Positions 21,277 through 29,637 of a stretch of 42,013 bases of DNA are shown here, piece after piece; position 1 is the first letter of the stretch; each line of letters opens with the position of its first letter. Origin of the DNA: Pseudomonadota bacterium (GTDB lineage: Bacteria; Desulfobacterota; Binatia; UBA12015); the NCBI GenBank assembly GCA_005777805.1, contig SXLG01000176.1:1-42013 (forward strand), given 5' to 3'. The position numbers were made by a program, and so were the translations under genes. The notes under the pieces were generated by a model. That model saw only the letters and a list, made by a program, of their open reading frames with translations. It was not told the origin of the DNA and made no database searches.

Positions 21277-23058
21277 ATGGCACAGCATCTGAGCAACCTG
21301 GTGGCGATGTTCGAGGCGAGCGTCGCCCGTCACGGCGAACGCAACCTTTTCGGCGTGCGGCGCGAAGCCACGTGGCAGTGGATGACCTATGGCGAGTTCG
21401 CGGCACTGGTCGACGAGGTCCGTGGCGGACTGGCTGCGCTCGGCGTCCGACGTGGCGATCGAGTCGCGATCGTGGCCGACAACCGCGTCGAGTGGGCTGC
21501 GGCCTGCTACGCGACCAATGGGCTCGGTGCGACGTTCGTGCCGATGTACGAGGCAGAGCTCGCCAGGGAATGGGAGTTTATCCTTGCCGACTGCGGTGCA
21601 CGTGTCGCTATCGGCGCGACCCGTCTCATCGTGGATGTCCTGACCGAAATGAAGGGCCGGGTGCCGACGCTCGAGCATGTGGTCGACCTCGAGGGCACGG
21701 CGGCTGACGCGGGCTCCTTCGAGCACCTGCGGGAGCACGGCCGGGCGCGGCCTGTGCCGTCGGTGCAGCCCGAGTCCGACGAACTCGCGGGGCTGATCTA
21801 CACCTCGGTCACGACGGGCCTGCCCAAGGGCGTCATGCTCACGCACCGCAACATCTGCTCGAATATCGAGGCGATCCACGAGAGCTTCGCTTTCGAGGGT
21901 GCCGAGCGCTCGCTCGCCTTTCTGCCCTGGGCGCATTCCTTCGGCCAGACCTGCGAGCTGCACGGTCTGCTCAGCTTCGGTGGCGAGATCGCGATCAACG
22001 ATACGATCCCGAATCTCGTCGGCAACCTCGCCGAGGTCAAGCCGACGGTGCTCTTCGCCGTGCCGCGAATCTTCAACCGGCTCTATGAGGGCGTCCATAA
22101 ACAAATTGCCTCGAAGCCGGCGATGGTGCAGTCGCTGGTGCGGGCCGGCATCGACGCCGCGACCCGCAAGGGCCGTGGCGCGAATCTCGGTCTGCTCGAT
22201 CAGCTCGTGCTCTGGCTGGCCGACCGGCTTGCCTTTGCGACGATTCGCGAACGCTTCGGCGGACGCCTCAAGTACGCGATCAGCGGCTCGGCGGCGCTCT
22301 CGTGCGAGGTCGCCGAGTTCATCGACGCGCTCGGCATCATGGTCTACGAGGGCTACGGCCTCACCGAGACCAGTCCGATCGCGACCGCAAACTTTCCGGG
22401 CAATCGTCGCATGGGCAGTGTCGGGCGGGCGGTGCCCGGGGTGCGGATCGAGATCGATACGGCGGTCTCGGGCGATCCGCGCGACGGCGAGATCGTGGTG
22501 CACGGCCCGAATGTCATGCGTGGCTATTTCAACCGCGCCGACGAGACCGCGCAGGTTCTGCGCGCCGACGGCGCGCTGCGCACGGGAGACCTCGGCCACC
22601 TCGATGCGGACGGCTTCCTCTGGATCACGGGCCGCATCAAGGAGCAATACAAGCTCGAGAATGGCAAGTATGTTGTTCCTTCGCCGCTCGAGGAGAAGAT
22701 CAAGCTCTCGCCCTTCATCGCCAACGTGCTCGTGCACGGTGCCAACCGGCCCTACAACGTGGCACTGGTCGTCCCCGAGCGGGCGGCGATCGAGGAATGG
22801 GCGCGCGGTCAGGGCCTCACGCTCGGGGACTTCACCACGGATCCGCGCCTGCGCCAGTTGCTGCACGAGGAACTGGCGCGCACGCTGGGACCGGCCAAGG
22901 GTTTCGAGCGGATCGAGAAGTTCGCGATCGCCGAGCAGGACTTCACCACCGAAAACGGCATGTTGACGCCGACGCTGAAGCTCAAGCGGCGCGCCGTCCT
23001 CGAGCGCTACGGCGCCGACCTCGAGGCCCTCTACGCCCGGGGCGGGGCGTCGGCGTAG
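21277..23058 (+). CDS. Long-chain acyl-CoA synthetase (AMP-forming)
   Basis: The 593-residue enzyme activates a fatty or other carboxylic acid to its CoA thioester through an acyl-adenylate. It has the adenylate-forming core: IYTSVTTGLPKGVMLTHRN (about 174-192), the lid region LPWAHSFGQ, VLFAVPRIFNRLYEGV, YGLTETSPI, LRTGDLGHLDADGFL, GRIKEQYKLENGKYV with the long-chain-type insertion, and a C-terminal LTPTLKLKRR with the catalytic Lys. Build and length match FadD15-type synthetases. The P-loop is odd: residue 178 is Val (codon GTC at 21808-21810) where the family has Gly in YTSGTTG. ATG 21277 follows GGGAGAGGA. It stands alone between the divergent glycosyltransferase and the toxin-antitoxin genes. 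Confidence 0.93.
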   Translation: MAQHLSNLVAMFEASVARHGERNLFGVRREATWQWMTYGEFAALVDEVRGGLAALGVRRGDRVAIVADNRVEWAAACYATNGLGATFVPMYEAELAREWEFILADCGARVAIGATRLIVDVLTEMKGRVPTLEHVVDLEGTAADAGSFEHLREHGRARPVPSVQPESDELAGLIYTSVTTGLPKGVMLTHRNICSNIEAIHESFAFEGAERSLAFLPWAHSFGQTCELHGLLSFGGEIAINDTIPNLVGNLAEVKPTVLFAVPRIFNRLYEGVHKQIASKPAMVQSLVRAGIDAATRKGRGANLGLLDQLVLWLADRLAFATIRERFGGRLKYAISGSAALSCEVAEFIDALGIMVYEGYGLTETSPIATANFPGNRRMGSVGRAVPGVRIEIDTAVSGDPRDGEIVVHGPNVMRGYFNRADETAQVLRADGALRTGDLGHLDADGFLWITGRIKEQYKLENGKYVVPSPLEEKIKLSPFIANVLVHGANRPYNVALVVPERAAIEEWARGQGLTLGDFTTDPRLRQLLHEELARTLGPAKGFERIEKFAIAEQDFTTENGMLTPTLKLKRRAVLERYGADLEALYARGGASA

Positions 23059-23185
23059 CCGCGAGTCGTTGGGGCGTGAAGACTCGGGCGCGCGTCCTCG
23101 GGGGGGACGTGCGTGTTCTCGTTCCCGGCCACGTCGGCGTCATCTCGGGCCCGGGGACGCCATGATCTCGCGGCTGAAATCGTAT

Positions 23186-23208
23186 CGACCATGGTCAGCG
23201 ACCATGGT
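23186..23208. promoter_or_regulatory. Candidate operator of the toxin-antitoxin pair
   Basis: CGACCATGGT occurs at 23186-23195 and again at 23199-23208. Each copy contains the perfect palindrome ACCATGGT, and the two are 13 bases apart, placing them roughly on the same face of the helix. They end 11 bases before the antitoxin start, where Phd/YefM antitoxins typically bind to repress their own operon. Confidence 0.6.
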
Positions 23209-23219
23209 AGCTCAGGAGT

Positions 23220-23459
23220 ATGGACACTCTGCCGATTTCGAAGTTCAAGGCGACCTGCCTGTCGGCGCTGGAGCGCGTGCGGCGCACCCGTCGCCCACTG
23301 CGGGTCACCCGCTTTGGAGAGCCCATCGCCGATATCGTACCCGCGGCACCCGACAAGCGGTCGGGTGAGTGGCTCGGGGCGTTGCGCGGTACGCTCGAGA
23401 TCCGTGGTGACATCGTCGGACCGTCGAGCGACCTCGTGAAATGGGAAGCACTCAAATGA
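23220..23459 (+). CDS. Phd/YefM-family antitoxin
   Basis: The 79-residue protein is the DNA-binding antitoxin of a type II toxin-antitoxin pair. It has the Phd-like N-terminus LPISKFKATCLSALERVRRTRRPLRVTRFGEPIADI (about 4-39), which forms the dimeric DNA-binding fold, and a C-terminal tail (about 45-79, SGEWLGALRGTLEIRGDIV) that should wrap around and block the toxin. ATG 23220 lies only one base after AGGAG, an unusually short distance, so translation may be inefficient or the start may be used in another way. The stop overlaps the toxin ATG as ATGA. Two palindromes upstream (23186-23208) are probable binding sites for autoregulation. Confidence 0.9.
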   Translation: MDTLPISKFKATCLSALERVRRTRRPLRVTRFGEPIADIVPAAPDKRSGEWLGALRGTLEIRGDIVGPSSDLVKWEALK

Positions 23460-23857
23460 ACCTGCTGCTCGACACCCACGTGTGGGTGTGGAGCCACGCG
23501 GCGCCAGAACGTCTTGCGAAGCGTGTCATCGCGGCGCTCCTCGAACCGGCCAACGACCTCTGGCTCTCGCCGATCAGCATCTGGGAGTTTCTCCTGCTTG
23601 CAGAGCGCGGACGCCTGGAGACTCAGGGGAAGGTCACCGCTGCCGGCTGGGTGGAGGCGGCGCTGTCGCGGGTTCCCATGCACGAGGCAGCGCTGACCCG
23701 CGACGTGGCTCTGCGCAGTCGTGTGGTGCGCGTCGATCACGAGGATCCCGCCGATCGTTTCCTGGCCGCTACGGCGGAGGTGTACGAGCTGACGTTGGTC
23801 ACCGCCGATGAGCGGTTGCTGCGCGGCAAGGGCTTCCGCACTCTCTCGAATCGTTGA
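23456..23857 (+). CDS. vapC: PIN-domain toxin (VapC-like ribonuclease)
   Basis: The 133-residue protein is a PIN-domain endoribonuclease that halts translation when freed from its antitoxin. The acidic metal-binding set is complete: Asp6 in LLLDTHVW, Glu44 in SIWEF, Asp97/Asp100 in EDPADR and Asp118 in TADERLL. The frame is open from 23441, but ATG 23456 matches the family start and overlaps the antitoxin stop by four bases. The length is normal. Together with the Phd-like antitoxin it forms a complete module with its own operator. The RNA target cannot be read from the sequence. The interval 23858-24141 downstream holds nothing recognised. Confidence 0.92.
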   Translation: MNLLLDTHVWVWSHAAPERLAKRVIAALLEPANDLWLSPISIWEFLLLAERGRLETQGKVTAAGWVEAALSRVPMHEAALTRDVALRSRVVRVDHEDPADRFLAATAEVYELTLVTADERLLRGKGFRTLSNR

Positions 23858-24141
23858 CTGCACCGCGGGACCGCGGCCACTCCGTCCGCCCGGACGGGTA
23901 GATGCGATGATGGGGGAAGGTGTCTTGTGCCCCTGTAGGTCGGCGCCGCCGCCGCGCGCTTGGAGCTTCGTGCGCGGAGGAGCAAGCCGGCGCGCGCGGC
24001 AGCCACGCCGCATCCGCCGTGCGTCTTGAGCAGATCGGCCGTGGCGGTTGCCGACGCGGGCGGGCTCGGGCATGAGGGATGCTTGGCGCCAGAGCAGGAT
24101 CGTCGGCGCGAGAGCGCAGCGACGCGAGGAGTACGGATCGC

Positions 24142-25899
24142 ATGAGACAGATGAGCGGCGTGGACGGGGGGCAACGGACCTGGACCGGGTGCATGGGCGC
24201 GGCGCTATGCATCGGCGCTGTCGCAGCACTGCTCGGCGCGTGTTCGAATGTGAGCGCGCCACCGCCGCTCCGCGTCGGCGTGGCCGCGGTCCCGATCACG
24301 CCCTGCGGCGAGTCCGCCGACTGGGATGGCCCGGTCACGGTGACGGGCGTCTGGGGCGAGGTCTTCGAGGACCGCAACGGCAACGATCACTGGGATGAGG
24401 GCGAGCCGTTCACCGACGATCCGCGCAACGACGCGCTCGACGCGAGCTCGCGTGGCGAGTGGGACGGCATCTACATGGCCGGATTCAACAGCGGCCAGAT
24501 CCCGCTCGGCTGCCACGACGATCTCTGGGCGCGCACGCTGGTGATCGACGACGGCACGACCCGGGCCTCAATCACGGTGGTTGACACGGTCGGGATGCTG
24601 ACCTGGGGGAGCTATGCGGGCTTCCAGAAGGAGCGCGCGCAACTGGTCGCGGAGCTCGATCTGGATTCGACAATCTACGCTGCCACCCACAATCACGAAG
24701 GCCCGGACACGATCGGCCTCTGGGGCCCCGAGCTGACCTCGGACGGGAAGTTCCCGCTCTACCTGCGCTTCATCGACCAGCAGGTCGCGCGCTCGTTGCG
24801 CGAGGCGGTGGCGAGCCTGGCGCCGGTCGCCGAGGTGCGCGCTTTCGCGACCTCGCCGGTGGCCAACCCCGAGTTGAAGGGCCTCCAGGTCCGAACCGGT
24901 TGCCGGCCGCCGTGGATTTTCGACGACGAGCTGCGCGGGCTCGCTTTCCTCGGCGCCGATGGCCGGGCGATAGCGAGCTTCATCGACTGGGGCACTCATC
25001 CCGAGTCGCTCGAGGATGATAACTTCTATTTGAGTTCGGACTTCCCCAACTGGATCCGGCAGGTCGTCGAACAGACGCTCGGCGGTACCGCGGTCTACGC
25101 GTCGGCCGATCTGGGCGCGGTCGAGATCGTCGGCGATACCTGCGTGAGTGGCGCCGATCCGCGCCATCCGGATGGCTCCAACGAGTTCGATCGGCGCGAT
25201 GATCTCGGCTTCGCGCGCACCGAGGCCATCGGGCGGACGGTGGGTGGCGTCGTGGCCCAGGGGCTCGCGGCTGCGCCCGGGTTGGACGTGGCCGCACTCG
25301 CAGCACGGCGGATCGAGTACCGCTCGGCGGCGTCGAATGCCCTTTTTGAGCTCGGGCGGGTGGTCGGCGTGCTCGATCTGGACCCTGCGATCTATGACCC
25401 GGCGCTTTGCCCCGGAAGCACTGGCCTGTGTGGCCTGATCGAGCACAACGTGCTCGAACTGCTCGGGAGCGACGGAGCGCCACTCGTGCAGATGGTGACC
25501 CTGCCCGGCGAGGTCTTCCCTGAACTCTTCCTCGGCGTCGACGGGCATCGTCGCACCGATTGCCCGGCGGCGGATACCGGCCGCCCGGCCGAGCCGGCGA
25601 TCCGCGACCGCATGACGGCGCCGTACCGGTTCGTCATCGGCCTCTCGCCCGACGAACTCGGCTACATCGTGCCCGGCTACGATTTCTATCCGGGCATCGG
25701 GCTCGACGAGGAATCCGACGACGCCTGTGTTGGACAGAACTACGATCCCGCCGTGCCGCGCCGGACGGTGCCCTCGCACTACCACGAGACCCTCTCGATC
25801 GGCATCGAGGCGGGTGCCTTGGTGGCGTGTAACGCCTCGGCGCTGCTGGCCGGCCCCGAGTCGATCGCCGGCGAGCCGGCGTGCGCGGCGCTGCCCTAG
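24142..25899 (+). CDS. Neutral ceramidase-like lipoprotein
   Basis: The 585-residue protein resembles the neutral/alkaline ceramidase superfamily, zinc amidases that hydrolyse N-acyl-sphingosines. Evidence is the N-terminal LRVGVAAVPITP, the zinc-site motif THNHEGPD with His183 and His185, IDWGTHPESL further on, and an Asp/Gly-rich catalytic half. It is a lipoprotein: hydrophobic residues about 18-31 end in LGAC with Cys34. An unusual insert has the calcium-loop pattern DRNGNDHWDEGE at 77-88. ATG 24142 follows GAGGAG; the frame also contains upstream ATGs. Other members of the fold act on different amides or esters, so ceramide as substrate is a family-based guess. A small secreted protein gene follows one base later. 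Confidence 0.78.
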   Translation: MRQMSGVDGGQRTWTGCMGAALCIGAVAALLGACSNVSAPPPLRVGVAAVPITPCGESADWDGPVTVTGVWGEVFEDRNGNDHWDEGEPFTDDPRNDALDASSRGEWDGIYMAGFNSGQIPLGCHDDLWARTLVIDDGTTRASITVVDTVGMLTWGSYAGFQKERAQLVAELDLDSTIYAATHNHEGPDTIGLWGPELTSDGKFPLYLRFIDQQVARSLREAVASLAPVAEVRAFATSPVANPELKGLQVRTGCRPPWIFDDELRGLAFLGADGRAIASFIDWGTHPESLEDDNFYLSSDFPNWIRQVVEQTLGGTAVYASADLGAVEIVGDTCVSGADPRHPDGSNEFDRRDDLGFARTEAIGRTVGGVVAQGLAAAPGLDVAALAARRIEYRSAASNALFELGRVVGVLDLDPAIYDPALCPGSTGLCGLIEHNVLELLGSDGAPLVQMVTLPGEVFPELFLGVDGHRRTDCPAADTGRPAEPAIRDRMTAPYRFVIGLSPDELGYIVPGYDFYPGIGLDEESDDACVGQNYDPAVPRRTVPSHYHETLSIGIEAGALVACNASALLAGPESIAGEPACAALP

Positions 25900-25900
25900 G

Positions 25901-26635
25901 GTGCGGCGGGGACTCAAGCTGGCCGCCGCCGCGCTGGCGACCGCAGGACTTCTGGTCGCCAGCGCGGCGCGGGCACATCTGGCCATCGGTGGCCGGAGTC
26001 TCGTCGACCTCTGTAATTTGTCATCGACGCTCGTTCTCGGGCGGGCCGTGGCGGCGACAGCCGAGACCGGGGGTGAGGTTCACCAGGCACGCACGACCTT
26101 CCTCGTAGAGCGCAAAATAGAGGGCAAGGGGCCTGCTGCCGGGACGCGCATCGAGTTGCTCGGCGGGTCGGCACCGGCTCGCTACGCCGCAGGCGAAGAG
26201 GCCCTCCTTTTCCTCGCCGAGGCTCCCTCCGCAGGAGGAGCGGCGCGCTGGACGGCGGTGCAGCGCGCGGGGGGACGCCTGGTGCTGGCGACCGGCGACG
26301 CGCTCGTTGCGAGTGACGTGCAGGAGCTGGCGGCTCTTTGCGCTGCAGCTCACCGGGGCGCCACGCAAGGCGAGGCCGGGCTCGCCACCACCGCCGCGTT
26401 GATCGAACTCCTCGACGCACGGGTCGAGGGGGTACGTTTGCTCGCGGCGCTGGATCTGCTCGAGCGCGCCCACCACCCCGACCTCTTCAGCCCCGCCGCC
26501 CGGGGGCGACTCGCCGGGCCCGATCACGCGGGGGCCCGCGATCCCCGCATCCGGGCTCTGGTGCCGAGCATCACCCGAACGCTCCAAGCGGCTCAACACT
26601 CGGCGCTACCGCGGGCCGTGCCACCCAGCGACTGA
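25901..26635 (+). CDS. Secreted protein of unknown function
   Basis: I do not recognise the family. The GTG start at 25901 lies one base after the upstream stop. The 244-residue product has a clear signal peptide: RRGLK, a hydrophobic core at about 6-21, and cleavage likely after ARA near residue 26. The mature N-terminal part (about 30-125) is beta-like: STLVLGRAVAATAETGG, TTFLVERKIEG and EEALLFLAEAP suggest a small OB-like barrel, as in secreted inhibitor-like domains (a guess). The C-terminal part (about 150-215) is helical. The last 45 residues are echoed by a degenerate duplication downstream. It is probably cotranscribed with the ceramidase-like lipoprotein. Confidence 0.7.
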   Translation: MRRGLKLAAAALATAGLLVASAARAHLAIGGRSLVDLCNLSSTLVLGRAVAATAETGGEVHQARTTFLVERKIEGKGPAAGTRIELLGGSAPARYAAGEEALLFLAEAPSAGGAARWTAVQRAGGRLVLATGDALVASDVQELAALCAAAHRGATQGEAGLATTAALIELLDARVEGVRLLAALDLLERAHHPDLFSPAARGRLAGPDHAGARDPRIRALVPSITRTLQAAQHSALPRAVPPSD

Positions 26636-26891
26636 CAGGCTTGAAGCGCGACGCCCCCGGCACCATCTTCTCCAGTGCCACCGCGGGCCATGGCGTATTC
26701 GATTGACAGATCGCGAATCCGGTTTCTTCCGCCCTGCCGCGTGGGAGCGACTCGTCGGGCCCGACCCTGCGGGGGCGCATGATCCCCGCATCCGAGTTCT
26801 GCTGCCGAGCATCACGCGAAGTTCCCAAGCGGCTCGGCACTCGGCGCCACGACGGGCCGTGCTGCATTGGATTGATAGATCACGAATTCGC
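26495..26891 (+). repeat. Degenerate tandem duplication of the upstream gene's 3' end
   Basis: The 3' end of the secreted-protein gene (about 26495-26620) recurs 241 bases later at about 26736-26861. The later copy reads PAAWERLVGPDPAGAHDPRI where the gene encodes PAARGRLAGPDHAGARDPRI. A further tail fragment at 26677-26722 matches 26846-26891 at roughly three quarters of positions. Thus two copies plus a partial one lie in the 376-base interval 26636-27011. Open frames continue through the later copy, but no separate gene is supported. Confidence 0.7.
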
Positions 26892-27011
26892 ACGGCTCGG
26901 CTCCGCGTGGCGCGGATCGGAGGCGAGATGACGGCACGGCGCGATGGCCGGAAGCTGGGTGACGCCGCCCCGTGCTTGCGCCGCGGTTTCGGGATCGGCA
27001 AGCGGGAGCGC

Positions 27012-27812
27012 GTGGCGAACGCGCGCATCCTCTCCTGGAACGTCAACGGCATCCGCTCGTGCGTGAGCAAGGGTTTCGTCGACTGGCTCGCGCAGGCGCG
27101 CGCCGACGTCGTCGGCCTGCAGGAGACCCGTGCCGAGCTGGAACACTTCCCGGCCGAGCTGCGTGCGCTCGCGCGTTTCCCGCAGTTGCACCAGAGCACA
27201 GCAACCAGTCGCAAGGGCTACAGCGGGGTCGCGCTCCTGAGCCGGCAGGCCCCGCTCGAAGTCACGACCGAACTTGGCGATGCCGCCTTCGACGCCGAGG
27301 GTCGCTTCCAGCTCGCGCGTTACCCCGGAGTGCTGATCGCCAACGTCTACTTCCCCAATGGCAGTGGCAAGGAACGCGACAACGCCCGTGTCCCCTTCAA
27401 GCTCGCCTTCACGCGGCGCGTGTTTGATGTGGTCGAGGCGGCGATGCGGCAGACCGGGCTGCCGTCGCTGGTCATGGGCGATTTCAACACCGCGCCCGCG
27501 GCGATCGACCTGGCTCGCCCCAAGGCGAACGAGAAGACGAGTGGCTTCCTGCCCGAGGAGCGTCGCTGTCTCGTCGAATGCTTCGAGCGGGGATTTGTCG
27601 ATGCTTTCCGCGCGCTCCATCCCGCGAGGGTCGAGTACTCGTGGTGGAGTCAGCGCTTCGGCGTCCGCGAGAAGAACATCGGCTGGCGGATCGATCTCGT
27701 TGCCGTGTCGCGTGATCTGCTGCCGCACGTCCGCCGCGCCTTCGTTCTCGGCGAGGTGCGCGGCTCCGACCACTGCCCGGTCGGCATCGAGATCGCGGGC
27801 GGACTGCTCTGA
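27012..27812 (+). CDS. xthA: Exodeoxyribonuclease III (AP endonuclease)
   Basis: This Mg-dependent enzyme cleaves DNA at abasic sites and degrades 3' ends in base-excision repair. The 266-residue product has all family motifs: WNVNGIRS (about 8-15), GLQETRAE, the YSGVALLSR strand, NVYFPNGSG, GDFNTAP with the metal-site Asp and Asn, RIDLVAVS and the terminal SDHCPVGIEI with the catalytic Asp-His. The canonical Lys of LQETK is Arg here. The start is GTG 27012 with GGGAG just upstream; the frame is open from 26703 but that part is the degenerate duplicated sequence. It appears to be a single-gene unit. Confidence 0.96.
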   Translation: MANARILSWNVNGIRSCVSKGFVDWLAQARADVVGLQETRAELEHFPAELRALARFPQLHQSTATSRKGYSGVALLSRQAPLEVTTELGDAAFDAEGRFQLARYPGVLIANVYFPNGSGKERDNARVPFKLAFTRRVFDVVEAAMRQTGLPSLVMGDFNTAPAAIDLARPKANEKTSGFLPEERRCLVECFERGFVDAFRALHPARVEYSWWSQRFGVREKNIGWRIDLVAVSRDLLPHVRRAFVLGEVRGSDHCPVGIEIAGGLL

Positions 27813-27835
27813 GTGGCCTGGAGCGGCCCGCGGGG

Positions 27836-27930
27836 CAGGCCGGACGACGGCACAGTCTTCGCCAGCGACGCAAACGGCCAAGGCGCAGCCGCCTGCCAGG
27901 CCGGACGACCACACAGTCTCCGCCCGCGAC
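27836..27930. repeat. Degenerate 61-base tandem repeat
   Basis: CAGGCCGGACGAC followed by CACAGTCT and CGCC-GCGAC occurs at 27836-27868 and again from 27897 with a few changes, 61 bases apart. It lies between exonuclease III and the carotenoid oxygenase gene. Confidence 0.5.
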
Positions 27931-28045
27931 TGCTCGGGTGCCGTGGCGACCGGATGCGTCCGGCGTCGGTTGCGGGGGACCGCGCGGGTGAGATAGCGAG
28001 TGAGGGACAGGTTCCCCCAGTTTCCGGGGGGCACGGAGGACCCCC

Positions 28046-29530
28046 ATGAAGCCCCAGCGCCCCACCGCGCGCCCGGCCCTTGCCCGGCGCGATTTTATCA
28101 AGCACTCACTTCTCGCCGCCGGTTCGATGGCGATTCCACCCGGTCTGCTCTCGGCGTGTGGCAATGCCCCGGCGGACAGGACCTTCACGGTGGATCCGAA
28201 CCGCCCCTGGTGGTTGCAGGGCAACTTCAGTTCGGTGCATGACGAGATCGACGCCTTTGACCTGCCGGTGCGCGGCCGCATCCCGAGTGAACTCACCGGC
28301 CTCTATGTGCGCAACGGTTCGAACCCGCAGCACGACAACTCGCCGCACTGGTTTCTCGGCGACGGCATGGTGCATGGCGTACGCCTCGATGGGGGTCGCG
28401 CCCGCTGGTACCGCAATCGCTACGTTCGCACGCCCTTCTACGAGCACGGCGTCAGCTTTGCCGAGGCGATCGGCCGCGGTCTGCCGCCGAGCAAGCACAA
28501 TACGACCAGCAACGTCAGTGTGATCTGGCAGGGGGGAAAGATCCTCAGCTCGGGCGAAGTCGGTGGCGCGTATGTGATCGACCCGAACGATCTCTCGACG
28601 GTCGGCCCCACCGACTTCGGCGGCGCGGTCGACAACTCGTTCACGGCGCATGCCAAGGTGGACCCCGACACGGGCTATCTGCACTTCTTCGGCTACTGGT
28701 TCTTCCCGCCCCACATTACCTACTACGTCGCTGACGAGACCGGGCGCGTGATCCGCAAGGAACCGATCGAGACCAGCAAGCCATCGATGATGCATTCGTT
28801 CGCGATCACCGATCGCGAGGCGGTCTTCTGGGAATGCCCGGTGCTCTTCGATCTCGGTTCCGCAGTCACCAATCCGACCGACGCTTTCAGGTGGACGCCC
28901 GAATACGGCGCGCGCATCGGCATCCTGCCCTTCGGTGAGCCCGGCGCCTCGATCCGTTGGGTCGAAATCGATCCCTGCTTCGTCTTCCACGAAACCAACG
29001 CGTTCCGCGATGGCGACGAAGTCGTGGTGGACGTCGGCCGCCTGCCGTCGGTGTTCGATGGCACCGATATCGGCGGAGGACCCGGCCGCGAGCGGGTCAT
29101 GCGCTGGCGGATCAACACTTCGGGGCCGGAGCTGCGTTTCCGGGAGGAACTCGTGACCACCAATCAGTGGGATCTGCCGACCCACGATCGGCGCTACACC
29201 GGGCGGCGCTATCGCTATGGCTGGTATTCGGAGTTTCGCGACCACCCGGACTCGGTCGACCTCGGTGGCGTCGGCATGATCGACTACACGAGCGGCGCGA
29301 CCCGCTACTGGGATCCGGGTTTGACGCGGCACGGCGGCGAGCCGTTTTTCGTTCCGGGCGGAAGCGGCGAGGGCGAAGGCTGGCTCATGCTCTTCGTCTA
29401 CGACCACGGAACCGACCAGAGCGTGTTGGCGATCCTCGACGCGCTGCGCCCCGACCGCGGTCCGATCGCCGAGATCGACCTGCCGCGCCGTGTGCCCTTC
29501 GGCTTTCACGGTTGCTGGGTTCCCAGCTGA
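28046..29530 (+). CDS. Carotenoid oxygenase, Tat-exported lipoprotein
   Basis: The 494-residue enzyme belongs to the carotenoid cleavage/RPE65 family, which uses Fe(II) held by four His to split double bonds of carotenoids, stilbenes or related compounds. The four ligands are visible: His202 (TAHAKVD), His250 (MHSFAIT), His315 (FHETNAF) and His488 (GFHGCW). LTGLYVRNGSNPQ and FLGDGMVHGVRL near the N-terminus are also typical. The signal is unusual for the family: twin-arginine motif RRDFIK (14-19) and lipobox LSAC with Cys38, so the protein should be exported folded and lipid-anchored. GGAGG precedes ATG 28046; a CCCCC/GGGGG hairpin (28014-28030) lies just upstream. The second aldolase gene set follows on the same strand. 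Confidence 0.94.
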   Translation: MKPQRPTARPALARRDFIKHSLLAAGSMAIPPGLLSACGNAPADRTFTVDPNRPWWLQGNFSSVHDEIDAFDLPVRGRIPSELTGLYVRNGSNPQHDNSPHWFLGDGMVHGVRLDGGRARWYRNRYVRTPFYEHGVSFAEAIGRGLPPSKHNTTSNVSVIWQGGKILSSGEVGGAYVIDPNDLSTVGPTDFGGAVDNSFTAHAKVDPDTGYLHFFGYWFFPPHITYYVADETGRVIRKEPIETSKPSMMHSFAITDREAVFWECPVLFDLGSAVTNPTDAFRWTPEYGARIGILPFGEPGASIRWVEIDPCFVFHETNAFRDGDEVVVDVGRLPSVFDGTDIGGGPGRERVMRWRINTSGPELRFREELVTTNQWDLPTHDRRYTGRRYRYGWYSEFRDHPDSVDLGGVGMIDYTSGATRYWDPGLTRHGGEPFFVPGGSGEGEGWLMLFVYDHGTDQSVLAILDALRPDRGPIAEIDLPRRVPFGFHGCWVPS

Positions 29531-29637
29531 GGCGAGCAGCGAGAGCCGACCGACGGGTGGGGCGTGTGACGCCCGGCGTCGCGTCGGCCGCTCGGGTGGT
29601 CGCCCGCTGGGGAGACGTTCGCTAGAGCGCCCTCGGG

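Noticed and set aside
19732-22866. A minus-strand open frame of over 1000 codons
   Set aside because: Only the part below 20943 matches a glycosyltransferase; the rest is antisense to a clear acyl-CoA synthetase and is an artefact of high GC content.
26703-27011. N-terminal extension of exonuclease III
   Set aside because: These codons are the degenerate duplicate of the preceding gene's 3' end; the enzyme's family match starts at GTG 27012.
28014-28030. CCCCC/GGGGG hairpin as a riboswitch before the carotenoid oxygenase
   Set aside because: The stem is only five base pairs with no alternative partner structure; too little to support a regulatory claim.
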